A stretch of 59,594 bases of DNA from Pseudomonadota bacterium (GTDB lineage Bacteria > Pseudomonadota > Gammaproteobacteria > Steroidobacterales > Steroidobacteraceae), in contig CAUJHJ010000026.1 in assembly GCA_963204835.1 (NCBI GenBank), positions 1-59,594 on the forward strand. Direction: 5' to 3'. This document shows positions 10,103-18,792 of this stretch, piece by piece (position 1 is the stretch's first letter; the number at the start of each line of letters is the position of its first letter). The translations under genes and the position numbers were made by a program. The notes beneath the pieces were generated by a model. It saw nothing but the letters and a program-made list of their open reading frames with translations, had not been told where the DNA came from and ran no database searches.

Positions 10103-10600
10103 ATGTCAGGGATCGCCGTCAGGATCGAGCTCGCGCCGCACTGTTCGCTCACGCCGTCCGGTGCGCGGACGCTGTTCCTCGGCACTTGCGGCGTATCCTT
10201 CGGCATCGCGGGGCTCATGACGCTGCGCGGCTACTGGCCGGTGCTCGCGTACGCGGGCCTCGAAATGCTGCTGCTCGGCTGGGCACTCCACGCGAGCCTG
10301 CAGCGCCGCCATCGCATCGAAACGATCGTCGTCAGCGAGGATTCGGTCGAGATCGAAGCCCGCTGGCGGGGGATGGCGACGCGCGCCGTGTTCCCGCGCC
10401 ACTGGTCACGGGTTAAACTGCGCGATGATTTCTCGCGGCTGCGTCCGGCGCGGCTCGAGATCGAATCCGGGGGCAGGTGTTGCGAAATCGGCAGTTTTCT
10501 GACAGGGCAAGAACGGCAGCGACTCGCGCTGCGGCTTGCCGCGCTGATCGGCGGGATGGCCGATTCGCCGCCGCTCCCGCCCGGTAAACCTCGAGGCTGA
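10103..10600 (+). CDS. DUF2244 family membrane protein
   Basis: A 165-residue protein with two adjacent transmembrane helices near the N terminus (about residues 22-42 and 45-63), followed by a basic segment (QRRHRIETIVV) and a soluble beta-rich part with ARWRGMATRAVFPRHWSRVKL. This matches DUF2244, a family of unknown function that commonly lies immediately upstream of ctaC, so a role in oxidase assembly is plausible but not shown. The ATG at 10103 is used; a GTG at 10094 is possible. ctaC follows after 6 bp. Confidence 0.8.
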   Translation: MSGIAVRIELAPHCSLTPSGARTLFLGTCGVSFGIAGLMTLRGYWPVLAYAGLEMLLLGWALHASLQRRHRIETIVVSEDSVEIEARWRGMATRAVFPRHWSRVKLRDDFSRLRPARLEIESGGRCCEIGSFLTGQERQRLALRLAALIGGMADSPPLPPGKPRG

Positions 10601-10606
10601 TAATAA

Positions 10607-11467
10607 ATGACCCGAACCATGAACAAGACCCGCGCCGCGCTCACGGCTTGCCTTATCGCAATGCTGGCGGGGCCTGCGCACGCAGCCTCCGGCTGGGGCC
10701 TGCTCAACATGCCGGAGGGCGTGACCGAGCTGTCGAAGAAGATCTACGACCTGCACATGATGATCTTCTGGTGGTGCGTCGCCATCGGCATCTTCGTGTT
10801 CGGCTGGATGATCTGGGCGATTGTCGCCTTCCGTAAATCGAAGGGCGCCGTGGCCAACACCGCCATGGTCCACAGCACCCGGGCCGAGATCATCTGGACG
10901 CTGATCCCGGTCGTCATCCTCGTGGCCATGTCGGTGCCGTCGGCGCGCGTGCTGATCGACATCGAGGACGCGCGCAACACCGAGCTCACGGTCAAGGTCA
11001 CGGCCTACCAGTGGAAGTGGCAGTACCAGTACCTTGGCACCGACGTGGGCTACTTCTCGACGCTCGCGCGCGACAGCAACAGCGCGCGCCAGCTGCAGTC
11101 GGGCGTCGACCCCGAGACCGTGCCGAACTACCTGCTCGACGTCGACCGCCCGCTCGTCGTGCCGGCCGGCACCAAGGTGCGCCTGCTGCTCACCGCGCAG
11201 GACGTGATCCACGCCTGGTGGGTGCCCGACTTCGGCATGAAGAAGGACGCGATCCCGGGCCTCGTCAACGAGATGTGGTTCAAGGTCGACACCAGCAAGA
11301 CCGGTCGCTACCGCGGCCAGTGCGCCGAGCTCTGCGGCCGCGACCACGGCTTCATGCCGATCGTCGTGGACGTGCTGAGCAAGGCCGATTTCGAGGCCTG
11401 GCTCGCGGCCCAGAAGGCCGTCGTCAAGCAGGCGGCCGTGGCCCAGGCCACGCCCGCCATCTCGTAA
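10607..11467 (+). CDS. ctaC: Cytochrome c oxidase subunit II
   Basis: Carries the binuclear CuA centre that accepts electrons from cytochrome c. The 286-residue precursor has a signal peptide ending around AHAASG, two transmembrane helices (about residues 45-68 and 88-108), the aromatic patch AYQWKWQYQY, and the periplasmic cupredoxin domain with CuA ligands in HAWWVPDFG and CAELCGRDHGFM (two Cys, His, Met). No haem c motif is fused at the C terminus. The ATG at 10607 is used; a second Met is at 10619. First structural gene of the oxidase operon. Confidence 0.96.
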   Translation: MTRTMNKTRAALTACLIAMLAGPAHAASGWGLLNMPEGVTELSKKIYDLHMMIFWWCVAIGIFVFGWMIWAIVAFRKSKGAVANTAMVHSTRAEIIWTLIPVVILVAMSVPSARVLIDIEDARNTELTVKVTAYQWKWQYQYLGTDVGYFSTLARDSNSARQLQSGVDPETVPNYLLDVDRPLVVPAGTKVRLLLTAQDVIHAWWVPDFGMKKDAIPGLVNEMWFKVDTSKTGRYRGQCAELCGRDHGFMPIVVDVLSKADFEAWLAAQKAVVKQAAVAQATPAIS

Positions 11468-11498
11468 GCCCATCCGCAGGATTCCCGGGGAACAGTAC

Positions 11499-13103
11499 AT
11501 GGCAACGCACGCTCACGCCGCCGCTCACGACGATCACGACCACAAGCCGCATGGATGGCGCCGGTGGGTGTTCTCGACGAACCACAAGGACATCGGCACG
11601 ATGTACCTCGTGTTCGCCTGCACGATGTTCTTCGTCGGCGGCACGATGGCGCTCATCATCCGCGCCGAGCTGTTCCAGCCGGGCCTGCAGTTCGTCGATC
11701 CGCAGTTCTTCAACTCGATGACGGCGATGCACGCCCTTGTGATGATCTTCGGCGCGATCATGCCGGCGTGGGTGGGCCTCGCGAACTGGATGATCCCGAT
11801 CCAGATCGGCGCGCCCGACATGGCGCTGCCGCGCCTCAACAACCTCTCGTTCTGGATCCTGCCGTTCGCGTTCCTGATCCTCCTCGGCACCCTGTTCGTG
11901 CCGGGCGGCGCGCCGGCCGGCGGCTGGACGATGTACCCGCCGCTCGCGCTGCAGGGCGGCGACAGCTTCCCGATGATGATTTTCGCCATCCACCTGAGGG
12001 GTATCTCGTCGGTGCTCGGCGCGATCAACGTGGTCGTCACGATCATGAACATGCGCGCCCCCGGCATGAACCTCCTCAAGATGCCGATGTTCGTCTGGAC
12101 CTGGCTGATCACCGCCTACCTCCTCGTCGCGGTGATGCCGGTGCTCGCGGGCGCGGTCACGATGCTGCTGACCGACCACTTCTTCGGCACGAGCTTCTTC
12201 GCGGCCTCGGGCGGCGGCGACCCGGTGATGTTCCAGCACATCTTCTGGTTCTTCGGGCACCCCGAGGTCTACATCATGATCCTGCCGGCCTTCGGCATCG
12301 TCTCGGAGATCATCCCGACCTTCTCGCGCAAGCCGCTGTTCGGCTACGAGTCGATGGTGTATGCGACCGCGGCGATCGGCTTCCTGTCGTTCATCGTCTG
12401 GGCGCACCACATGTTCACGGTGGGCATGCCGCTCGCCGGGCAGCTGTTCTTCATGCTCGCGACGATGCTGATCTCGGTGCCGACCGGCGTGAAGGTGTTC
12501 AACTGGTGCGCGACCATGACGCGCGGCTCGCTCAGCTTCGAGCCGCCGATGCTGTTCGCGCTCGCGTTCCTCTTCCTGTTCACGATCGGCGGCTTCTCGG
12601 GCCTGATGCTCGCGATCGTGCCGGCCGACTTCCAGTACCAGGACAGCTACTTCGTGGTGGCGCACTTCCACTACGTGCTGGTGCCCGGCTCGCTGTTCGC
12701 GATCATCGGCGCGGTCTACTACTGGCTGCCGAAGTGGGTCGGCAGGATGTACGACCAGAAGCTCGCGACCTGGCATTTCTGGCTGTCGGCGATCTTCGTG
12801 AACGTGCTGTTCTTCCCGCAGCACTTCCTCGGCCTCGCCGGCATGCCGCGCCGCATTCCCGACTACGCGACGCAGTTCGCGGACTGGAACATGGTCTCCT
12901 CGATCGGCGCGTTCGGCTTCGGCTTCTCGCAGCTGCTGCTGCCGTACATCATCATCAAGTGCGTGAAGTCGGGCGCGAAGGCCGCCGACCGCACCTGGGA
13001 CGGCGCGCACGGCCTCGAGTGGGAACTGCCCTCGCCGGCGCCGTTCCACAGCTGGGAGTCGCCGCCGTCCGCCGCGGTGATCGCCCGCGGAGCGGAACAT
13101 TGA
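11499..13103 (+). CDS. ctaD: Cytochrome c oxidase subunit I
   Basis: Catalytic haem-copper subunit of an aa3-type oxidase. The 534-residue, 12-helix protein includes the low-spin haem ligand region SMTAMHALVMIFG, the CuB and cross-linked Tyr region WFFGHPEVYIMILPAFG, the CuB histidine pair in VWAHHMFTVG, and the haem a/a3 ligands in VAHFHYVLVPGS. These place it in the A family of haem-copper oxidases. A Shine-Dalgarno-like CGGGGAA lies upstream. Its TGA overlaps the TTG start of the next small gene. Confidence 0.98.
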   Translation: MATHAHAAAHDDHDHKPHGWRRWVFSTNHKDIGTMYLVFACTMFFVGGTMALIIRAELFQPGLQFVDPQFFNSMTAMHALVMIFGAIMPAWVGLANWMIPIQIGAPDMALPRLNNLSFWILPFAFLILLGTLFVPGGAPAGGWTMYPPLALQGGDSFPMMIFAIHLRGISSVLGAINVVVTIMNMRAPGMNLLKMPMFVWTWLITAYLLVAVMPVLAGAVTMLLTDHFFGTSFFAASGGGDPVMFQHIFWFFGHPEVYIMILPAFGIVSEIIPTFSRKPLFGYESMVYATAAIGFLSFIVWAHHMFTVGMPLAGQLFFMLATMLISVPTGVKVFNWCATMTRGSLSFEPPMLFALAFLFLFTIGGFSGLMLAIVPADFQYQDSYFVVAHFHYVLVPGSLFAIIGAVYYWLPKWVGRMYDQKLATWHFWLSAIFVNVLFFPQHFLGLAGMPRRIPDYATQFADWNMVSSIGAFGFGFSQLLLPYIIIKCVKSGAKAADRTWDGAHGLEWELPSPAPFHSWESPPSAAVIARGAEH

Positions 13104-13225
13104 CCGCACCGGCGGCCGATGAGCAGCGGCGACGGGTAAGGCGGGGCGCGATCGCGCTCGGCCTCGTCGCCTTCGCCTTTTACCTCGGTTTCATCGCGAT
13201 GTCGGTGGTGCAGGGCTCGCCGTGA
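13100..13225 (+). CDS. Cytochrome oxidase small assembly protein (41 aa)
   Basis: A 41-residue reading frame between ctaD and ctaG: a basic N terminus ([15 protein letters not shown]) followed by one transmembrane helix (about residues 17-36). Size, topology and position match the short 'cytochrome oxidase small assembly protein' found at this place in many proteobacteria. The only usable start is the TTG at 13100, overlapping the ctaD stop by TTGA, and its own stop overlaps the ctaG GTG (GTGA). Four-base overlaps on both sides support translation. Function is inferred from context. Confidence 0.75.
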   Translation: MTAPAADEQRRRVRRGAIALGLVAFAFYLGFIAMSVVQGSP

Positions 13226-13779
13226 GCACACCGCGCGGGCAACTCGAACGCGACAACAAGCGCCTCACGGGGCGCCTCGCGCTGATGGCGCTCGGCAGCT
13301 TCGCGTTCGGCTTCGCGCTCGTGCCGCTGTACGACGTGCTGTGCGCGGTGACCGGATTCGGCGACCAGAAGGCGCTGGCGCGCGCCGCGGAAGTCGCGCC
13401 GCAGGCGGCCGACGAGAGCCGCACCGTGACCGTCGAGTTCGTCGCCGACCTGCCGAATGTCGGCAGCTGGGAGTTCCGCCCGGTGATCGCCTCCATGCAG
13501 GTGCATCCCGGCAAGCTCTACGAGACGGAGTTCGTCGCGAAGAACCTCACCGGCCACGACACGGTGGCGCAGGCCGTGCCGAGCGTCGCGCCCGGCAACG
13601 TCGCGGGCTATTTCCACAAGACCGAGTGCTTCTGCTTCACGCCGCAGAAGTTCGCTAAGGATGAGGAGCGGGTGCTGCCCGTGCGCTTCATCGTCGATCG
13701 GGCCCTGCCGCGGCACCTCGATCGCATCACCCTGGCGTACACGTTTTACGACCAATCGATTCGCGTAGGACAGAGATAA
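13222..13779 (+). CDS. ctaG: Cytochrome c oxidase assembly protein CtaG/Cox11
   Basis: Membrane-anchored copper chaperone that delivers copper to the CuB site of subunit I. The 185-residue protein has one N-terminal transmembrane helix (about residues 20-40, followed by [13 protein letters not shown]) and a periplasmic beta-sandwich with the copper-binding pair in [10 protein letters not shown] (CFC). It ends [13 protein letters not shown]. The GTG at 13222 overlaps the preceding stop. ctaE follows within 2 bp. Confidence 0.96.
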   Translation: MSTPRGQLERDNKRLTGRLALMALGSFAFGFALVPLYDVLCAVTGFGDQKALARAAEVAPQAADESRTVTVEFVADLPNVGSWEFRPVIASMQVHPGKLYETEFVAKNLTGHDTVAQAVPSVAPGNVAGYFHKTECFCFTPQKFAKDEERVLPVRFIVDRALPRHLDRITLAYTFYDQSIRVGQR

Positions 13780-13780
13780 C

Positions 13781-14668
13781 ATGGCAACCGCACACGCACC
13801 CGCCGCCGACAAGTATTACGTCCCGCATGGCAGCCACTGGCCGATCGTCGGCTCGGTGTCGCTGTTCCTCGTGATGTTCGGGGCGATCGCCTACCTGAAC
13901 GAGTGGTTCGGTGGCTGGATCTTCCTGCCGGGTGCGCTGCTGCTCTCGTTCATGTTCTTCGGCTGGTTCCACGACGTGATCGGCGAGAGCCGCAGCGGCG
14001 CGTACAACCACCAGGTCGACCGCTCGTTCCGCATGGGAATGATGTGGTTCATCTTCTCCGAGGTGATGTTCTTCGCGGCCTTCTTCGGCGCGCTGTTCTA
14101 CGCCCGATCGCTCGCGGTGCCCTGGATCGGCGGCGAAGGCGTCAAGGTGTTCAACAAGCTGCTGCTGTGGCAAAACTACGACCCGTCGTGGCCGACCAAC
14201 GGCCCGGCGCGCATCGGCGGCCACGAGGACGGCTCGTTCCAGATCATCCCGGCGTTCGGCCTGCCGGCGATCAACACCGCGATCCTGCTCACCTCGGGCA
14301 TCACGATCACGATCGCCCACCACGCGCTGCAGGCGGGCAACCGCACGGTGCTGAAGGTGTTCCTCGCGGCGACCTTCCTGCTCGGCTTCCTGTTCGTCGG
14401 GCTGCAGGCCGAGGAATACATGCATGCCTACAAGGAGCTCGGCCTCAAGCTCTCGACCGGCATCTACGGCTCCACGTTCTTCATGCTGACCGGGTTCCAC
14501 GGGGCGCACGTGACGATCGGTGCGATCATGCTCGTGGTCATCTGGCTGCGGGTGATGAAGGGCCACTTCACGCCGAAGAGCCACTTCGCCTTCGAAGGCG
14601 TGGCGTGGTACTGGCACTTCGTCGACGTGGTCTGGCTCGGCCTCTTTATCTTCGTCTACTGGATCTGA
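13781..14668 (+). CDS. ctaE: Cytochrome c oxidase subunit III
   Basis: Seven-helix subunit that stabilises the oxidase core. The 295-residue protein has the typical N terminus (YYVPHGSHWPIVGS), GMMWFIFSEVMFFAAFFGA with the conserved glutamate, LQAEEYMHAY, STFFMLTGFHGAHVTIG, and the C-terminal WYWHFVDVVWLGLFIFVYWI helix. Last gene of the plus-strand structural block; the DUF2909 gene converges on it from the other strand 17 bp away, with no obvious terminator hairpin between them. Confidence 0.97.
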   Translation: MATAHAPAADKYYVPHGSHWPIVGSVSLFLVMFGAIAYLNEWFGGWIFLPGALLLSFMFFGWFHDVIGESRSGAYNHQVDRSFRMGMMWFIFSEVMFFAAFFGALFYARSLAVPWIGGEGVKVFNKLLLWQNYDPSWPTNGPARIGGHEDGSFQIIPAFGLPAINTAILLTSGITITIAHHALQAGNRTVLKVFLAATFLLGFLFVGLQAEEYMHAYKELGLKLSTGIYGSTFFMLTGFHGAHVTIGAIMLVVIWLRVMKGHFTPKSHFAFEGVAWYWHFVDVVWLGLFIFVYWI

Positions 14669-14685
14669 GGACCCGGCACCGATTC

Positions 14686-14892
14686 TCAGAGACCGTGCGG
14701 GTTGATCAGGCCGAAGTACCAACCGAGCATCAGCAGCAGGAAGAGGGCAACCGACAGCGAGATGCGCCAGGTGAGCGCGCGCACCATCTTCTGCGGGTCG
14801 CGGCCCGGTGCCGAGAGGTGAAAGAGCGCGCTCCCGAGGCTCACGACGATGCCGACCAGCACGACCACGACGAATATCTGGATGAGTTCCAC
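14686..14892 (-). CDS. DUF2909 twin-transmembrane protein
   Basis: A 68-residue protein with two transmembrane helices (about residues 2-22 and 44-62) joined by a short basic loop, APGRDPQKMVRALTWR. It matches the DUF2909 'twin TM' family that sits among oxidase assembly genes next to ctaE and SURF1. The GTG at 14892 was chosen because family members begin at this point; the open frame continues upstream to 14958. A TATAAT lies only nine bases before the GTG, so the message may be leaderless. Function unknown, presumed oxidase assembly. Confidence 0.8.
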   Translation of the reverse strand: MELIQIFVVVVLVGIVVSLGSALFHLSAPGRDPQKMVRALTWRISLSVALFLLLMLGWYFGLINPHGL

Positions 14893-14901
14893 GGGGCGGG
14901 A

Positions 14902-14907
14902 ATTATA
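14902..14907 (-). promoter_or_regulatory. Perfect -10 hexamer directly before the DUF2909 gene
   Basis: On the minus strand TATAAT is followed by nine bases and then the GTG start. Transcription would begin at or within about two bases of the start codon. No strong -35 is visible 16-18 bp upstream, and there is no ribosome-binding site. Confidence 0.5.
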
Positions 14908-14990
14908 GGCTTGCGGCGCGCAGGCCGCTTGCTGTACTTCGCGGCGGCGAGCCCGCACAATGCCCGGCCCCCGTTCCCCGGTTCGTCAAT

Positions 14991-15731
14991 TTGCGTCCCT
15001 CGATCCCCATCGGTTCCCGGCGGGTGTTCACACCATCGGCCTGGATGACTGCGCTCAGCGCGCTCGCGCTCCTGGCCTTCATCGGGCTCGGCCGCTGGCA
15101 GTGGCAGCGCGGCGTGGCCAAGGAGACCGTCTGGCAGGGATTCTCGGCCTCAGCCGGGCCGGCCCTGCCGCTCGGCGTGCGTACGCTCGAGTCGCTGCCG
15201 CGCTTTGCGAGGATCGCGCTCACCGGCCGCTACGACGCCGCGCACCAGTTCCTGCTGGACAACCGTACCCTCGAGGGTGCGGCGGGTTACGAAGTGCTGA
15301 CGCCCCTGCGGCTCGCCGACGGGCGCACCGTGCTCGTCAATCGCGGCTGGGTCGCCTTCACGGGCTATCGCGACCGCTTGCCGGATACCTCGCTCGCGGA
15401 CCCGGGCGCCACCGTGACCGTGACGGGCCGCGTCGATACGCTACCCGTCGAAGGAATCGAGTCGGGGCGCGCGCCGCCGCCGCCGGGTGCAGCCTGGCCC
15501 AAGGTGACGACCTTCCCGCATGTCCGCGAGATCGCCGTCGCGCTCGGCCGCCCGGTCGAGGGTCGGCAGCTGCTGCTCGATCCGTCGGTGGCGGGCGGCT
15601 ACACCCGCCATTGGAAGGCGCCCGGCGTACCGCCCGAGCGGCACTTTTCCTACGCGGTCCAGTGGTGGATGTTCGCGGCGACGGTCGCGGTGCTGTACGG
15701 GATGCTCAACCTGCACAAGGTGAAACGATGA
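14991..15731 (+). CDS. SURF1 family cytochrome oxidase biogenesis protein
   Basis: Assembly factor thought to help insert haem a into subunit I. The 246-residue protein has an N-terminal helix with the conserved GRWQWQRG segment, a periplasmic domain (FLLDNRTLEGAAGYEVLTPL, VLVNRGWV), and a C-terminal helix preceded by HFSYAVQWWMFA, the standard SURF1 two-helix layout. The start is uncertain: TTG at 14991 is used, and an ATG at 15045 would begin just at the first helix. The stop overlaps the next gene (ATGA). Confidence 0.92.
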   Translation: MRPSIPIGSRRVFTPSAWMTALSALALLAFIGLGRWQWQRGVAKETVWQGFSASAGPALPLGVRTLESLPRFARIALTGRYDAAHQFLLDNRTLEGAAGYEVLTPLRLADGRTVLVNRGWVAFTGYRDRLPDTSLADPGATVTVTGRVDTLPVEGIESGRAPPPPGAAWPKVTTFPHVREIAVALGRPVEGRQLLLDPSVAGGYTRHWKAPGVPPERHFSYAVQWWMFAATVAVLYGMLNLHKVKR

Positions 15732-16276
15732 CGACTGCCAACGCGCGGGGCCTGCGCACGCTGCTCGGCCTCGCCGCGCTGTTCTTCGTGCCGCTGTTCC
15801 TCGCGTTCGCACTCTACTACGGCGGCGGATGGCGGCCTGCGCAGAGCACGAACCACGGCGTCCTGCTTGCGCACCCGGTGAAGATCACGGCCTCGTGGCC
15901 GGCGGAAAAGTGGACGCTGGTGCAGGTCGGTGCCGGCCAGTGCGCCGAAGCCTGCCGCGAGGCCCTGCATGTCACGCGCCAGACCTGGCTGTCGCTCGCG
16001 AAGGAACTCGATCGCGTGCAGCGCGTGTTCGTCGCGCCCGCTGGTTGCTGCGAGCCGCGGTATTTCGAACAGCAGCACCCGTCGCTGGTCCACATCGACG
16101 CCGCAAGCCCCGCAGGCCGCGGATTGCTGGCCGCCCTGCCACCGGGCACGCCCGATCGCACGATTTACCTGATCGACCCGCTCGGCAACCTGATCATGAC
16201 CTTCGATTCGCGCGACAACCCGAAGGGCCTGCTCGCCGACCTCAAGAAGCTCCTCAAGCTCTCACACATCGGCTGA
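15728..16276 (+). CDS. SCO-like thioredoxin-fold membrane-anchored protein
   Basis: A 182-residue protein with one N-terminal transmembrane helix (about residues 9-32) and a periplasmic domain of thioredoxin fold: WTLVQVGAGQCAEACREAL with a CxxxC pair, then VFVAPAGCC, a histidine in SLVHIDAAS, and TIYLIDPLGNLIMTF. CxxxC plus a later histidine is the copper-binding arrangement of SCO1/SenC, and members of this family lie between SURF1 and ctaA in many gammaproteobacteria. A role in CuA maturation is inferred. Start ATG at 15728 overlaps the SURF1 stop. Confidence 0.82.
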   Translation: MTTANARGLRTLLGLAALFFVPLFLAFALYYGGGWRPAQSTNHGVLLAHPVKITASWPAEKWTLVQVGAGQCAEACREALHVTRQTWLSLAKELDRVQRVFVAPAGCCEPRYFEQQHPSLVHIDAASPAGRGLLAALPPGTPDRTIYLIDPLGNLIMTFDSRDNPKGLLADLKKLLKLSHIG

Positions 16277-16282
16277 CCGACC

Positions 16283-17260
16283 ATGTCCGCAAGTCCCGCC
16301 ACCGCCAAGCTCGCCCGCCGCCTCGCCTTCGCCGCGCTCTGCCTGTGCTTCGGCGTCGTGGTGCTCGGCGCCTACGTGCGCCTCTCCGATGCCGGCCTCG
16401 GCTGCCCCGACTGGCCGGGTTGCTACGGCCACGTGACGCCCACCGGCGCGCTCGCCAAGGGCGTCGAGCTCGACGCCGGCAAGGCCTGGCGCGAAATGAT
16501 CCACCGCTACGCGGCGAGCACGCTCGGCTTCCTGATCGTCGTGATCGCGGCGATCGCGATCGCGACGCGGGCGCGCAAGGTCGTGCCGCTGCGCCTCGCC
16601 ATCGCGCTGCTCGTGGTGGTCGTCTTCCAGGGCATCCTCGGCATGCTCACGGTGACCTGGTTGCTGAAGCCGCTGATCGTCACCGCGCACCTGGTGTTCG
16701 GCCTCACGACACTCGCGATGCTCGCGTGGCTGTGGCTCACCCTGCGCCCGCGCACCACCACGAGCGACGCCCCACGGCTCGTGCGCCGCTGGGCGCTCAT
16801 CGGAATCGTCGCCCTCGCGCTGCAGATCGCCCTCGGCGGCTGGACGAGCAGCAACTACGCGGCGATGGCCTGCCCCGACCTGCCCACCTGCCAGGGCGCG
16901 TGGTGGCCGCAGATGGATTTCCGCGACGCTTTCGTCTTGTGGCACGGGCTTGGCATCAACTACGAAGGTGGCGTGCTCGATCATCCGGCGCGCGTTGCGA
17001 TCCATTTCGTGCACCGGCTCGGTGCCCTCGCCGCGACGCTTGCGCTGTTGATCGCCGCGGGCACGGCACTCTGGCGCGTGCGCACACCGGGCGCGGTGCG
17101 CGCCGCGGTGTTCGTGGTTGCGGCGCTCGCGCTGCAGCTCTCGATCGGCCTCTTCATGGTTGAACGCGCCTTCCCACTGCCGCTCGCGACAGCCCACAAC
17201 GCGGGCGCAGCACTGCTGCTGCTCGCGGCGGTCCTCCTCAACAGGCGGGTACGCGCATGA
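16283..17260 (+). CDS. ctaA: Haem A synthase CtaA/COX15
   Basis: Oxidises the C8 methyl of haem O to a formyl group, giving haem A. The 325-residue protein has about eight helices arranged as two four-helix repeats, with the conserved histidines in [28 protein letters not shown] and [10 protein letters not shown], and [14 protein letters not shown] plus [11 protein letters not shown] carrying cysteine pairs. It overlaps ctaB by four bases. Confidence 0.95.
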   Translation: MSASPATAKLARRLAFAALCLCFGVVVLGAYVRLSDAGLGCPDWPGCYGHVTPTGALAKGVELDAGKAWREMIHRYAASTLGFLIVVIAAIAIATRARKVVPLRLAIALLVVVVFQGILGMLTVTWLLKPLIVTAHLVFGLTTLAMLAWLWLTLRPRTTTSDAPRLVRRWALIGIVALALQIALGGWTSSNYAAMACPDLPTCQGAWWPQMDFRDAFVLWHGLGINYEGGVLDHPARVAIHFVHRLGALAATLALLIAAGTALWRVRTPGAVRAAVFVVAALALQLSIGLFMVERAFPLPLATAHNAGAALLLLAAVLLNRRVRA

Positions 17261-18141
17261 TCTGGCGTGACTACCTCGAGCTGACGAAGCCGAAAGTCGT
17301 CTATCTCATCGTGTTCACCGCGATCGTGGGCACGCTGCTCGCGAGCCCCGGCTGGCCGCCGCTCGGAGCGCTCCTCTGGGGCAACCTCGGCATCGCCCTC
17401 GCCGCGGCCTGCGCCGCGGCGGTGAACCATGTGCTCGACCAGCGCATCGACGAGCAGATGGCCCGCACCCGCAACCGGCCGCTGCCGAAGGGCCGCATCA
17501 CGACGGCGCGCGCGCTCGCCTTTGCCTGCACGCTCGGCGTCGCCTCGATGCTGGTCCTCTGGCTGCTGGTGAACCCGCTGACGGCGGTGCTCACCTTCTT
17601 TTCGCTGATCGGCTATGCGGTGATCTACACGGCCTGGCTCAAGCGCGCGACCTCGCAGAACATCGTCATCGGCGGCGCGGCCGGCGCAGCGCCACCCGTG
17701 CTCGGCTGGGCGGCGGTCACCAACTCGATCGACCCCAACGCGCTGCTGCTCTTCCTGATCGTTTTCGTGTGGACGCCGCCGCATTTCTGGGCGCTGGCGA
17801 TCGCCCGCAAGGACGAATACGCGCGCGCGGGCATCCCGATGCTGCCGGTCACCCACGGCGTGGCCTACACCCGCCTGCAGGTGCTGCTCTACACCGTGCT
17901 GCTCGTGCTCGTGACCCTGATGCCCTTCATCACGGGCATGAGCGGGCTCATCTATCTCGGCACGACGCTCGTGCTGAACGGCATCTTCCTGTACTACGCC
18001 CTCGCCTTGAAGTTCACCGATCGGCAGGAACTGCCGATGCGGCTGTTTCGCTTTTCGGTGACCTGGCTGCTCTGGATCTTTGCCGCGCTGCTGGTCGATC
18101 ACTACATACCCACGACGCAGGCCATCGCCGCAGGCGCCTGA
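17257..18141 (+). CDS. ctaB: Protohaem IX farnesyltransferase (haem O synthase)
   Basis: UbiA-superfamily prenyltransferase that adds a farnesyl group to protohaem, giving haem O for CtaA. The 294-residue, roughly nine-helix protein shows [17 protein letters not shown], the first polar motif [21 protein letters not shown], and [13 protein letters not shown] with [13 protein letters not shown], all diagnostic of CtaB/CyoE. Start ATG at 17257 overlaps the ctaA stop. Last gene of the haem A pathway block. Confidence 0.96.
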   Translation: MIWRDYLELTKPKVVYLIVFTAIVGTLLASPGWPPLGALLWGNLGIALAAACAAAVNHVLDQRIDEQMARTRNRPLPKGRITTARALAFACTLGVASMLVLWLLVNPLTAVLTFFSLIGYAVIYTAWLKRATSQNIVIGGAAGAAPPVLGWAAVTNSIDPNALLLFLIVFVWTPPHFWALAIARKDEYARAGIPMLPVTHGVAYTRLQVLLYTVLLVLVTLMPFITGMSGLIYLGTTLVLNGIFLYYALALKFTDRQELPMRLFRFSVTWLLWIFAALLVDHYIPTTQAIAAGA

Positions 18142-18152
18142 GCGCAGCCATC

Positions 18153-18758
18153 ATGCCGGCAGGGATCGCGGGCTTTCTATTCGGCGTGGCAATGGCACTC
18201 GCGATCGGCCCGATCGCCTTGCTGATCATCCGCGCGGCGCTCGAGCGCGGCCTCGGTGCCGGCCTCGCCTGCGCGGCCGGGGCGGCGACGGCCGACATGC
18301 TGTACGCGCTCATGGCGGCGCTGGCGGGCGCGGCGATCCTGCCGCGCCTGGAGGCCTGGCGCGAGGCCCTCGCCCTCGCGAGCGCGCTCGTGCTCCTGGC
18401 GCTCGGGCTATGGCTGGTGGCACAGGCGGTCGCGAACGCGCGCCGCCCGCTCGAGCAGCGGGTTGTGCTCACTTGCGGCTACCGCAGCACCCTCGCGCTC
18501 ACGCTCGTGAATCCGCTGACGCTGGTCGCATTCGCCTCATTCGTGGGACAACTGCCGCTGGACGGCCGGCTCGCCGGGGCGCTGGCGGTAGCGGTCGCCG
18601 TCGGCGCCGGAAGCTTCCTCGTCGCGGCGGGCCTTGCGCTGGGCGGCAGCCTGCTGAGGCGGCTGCTGGCCGATGCGCGCTGGATCCTCGCGCTCAATAT
18701 CGTGAGCGGCATCTCGATTGCGGCCTTCGGGCTGCGCGGCATCGCCGCTGCCAGTTGA
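18153..18758 (+). CDS. LysE family translocator
   Basis: A 201-residue, six-helix membrane protein. It begins with AGFLFGVAMALAIGPIALLIIRAALERG, the LysE/RhtB N-terminal signature with the conserved GP, and has TLALTLVNPLTLVAFASFVG in the middle, containing the family NP motif. Such proteins export amino acids or related small molecules; the substrate cannot be read from sequence. It follows ctaB by 11 bp and may ride on that transcript. Confidence 0.82.
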   Translation: MPAGIAGFLFGVAMALAIGPIALLIIRAALERGLGAGLACAAGAATADMLYALMAALAGAAILPRLEAWREALALASALVLLALGLWLVAQAVANARRPLEQRVVLTCGYRSTLALTLVNPLTLVAFASFVGQLPLDGRLAGALAVAVAVGAGSFLVAAGLALGGSLLRRLLADARWILALNIVSGISIAAFGLRGIAAAS

Positions 18759-18792
18759 CGAATGACCCGCACCCACGCAAGGTGGTGCAAGG

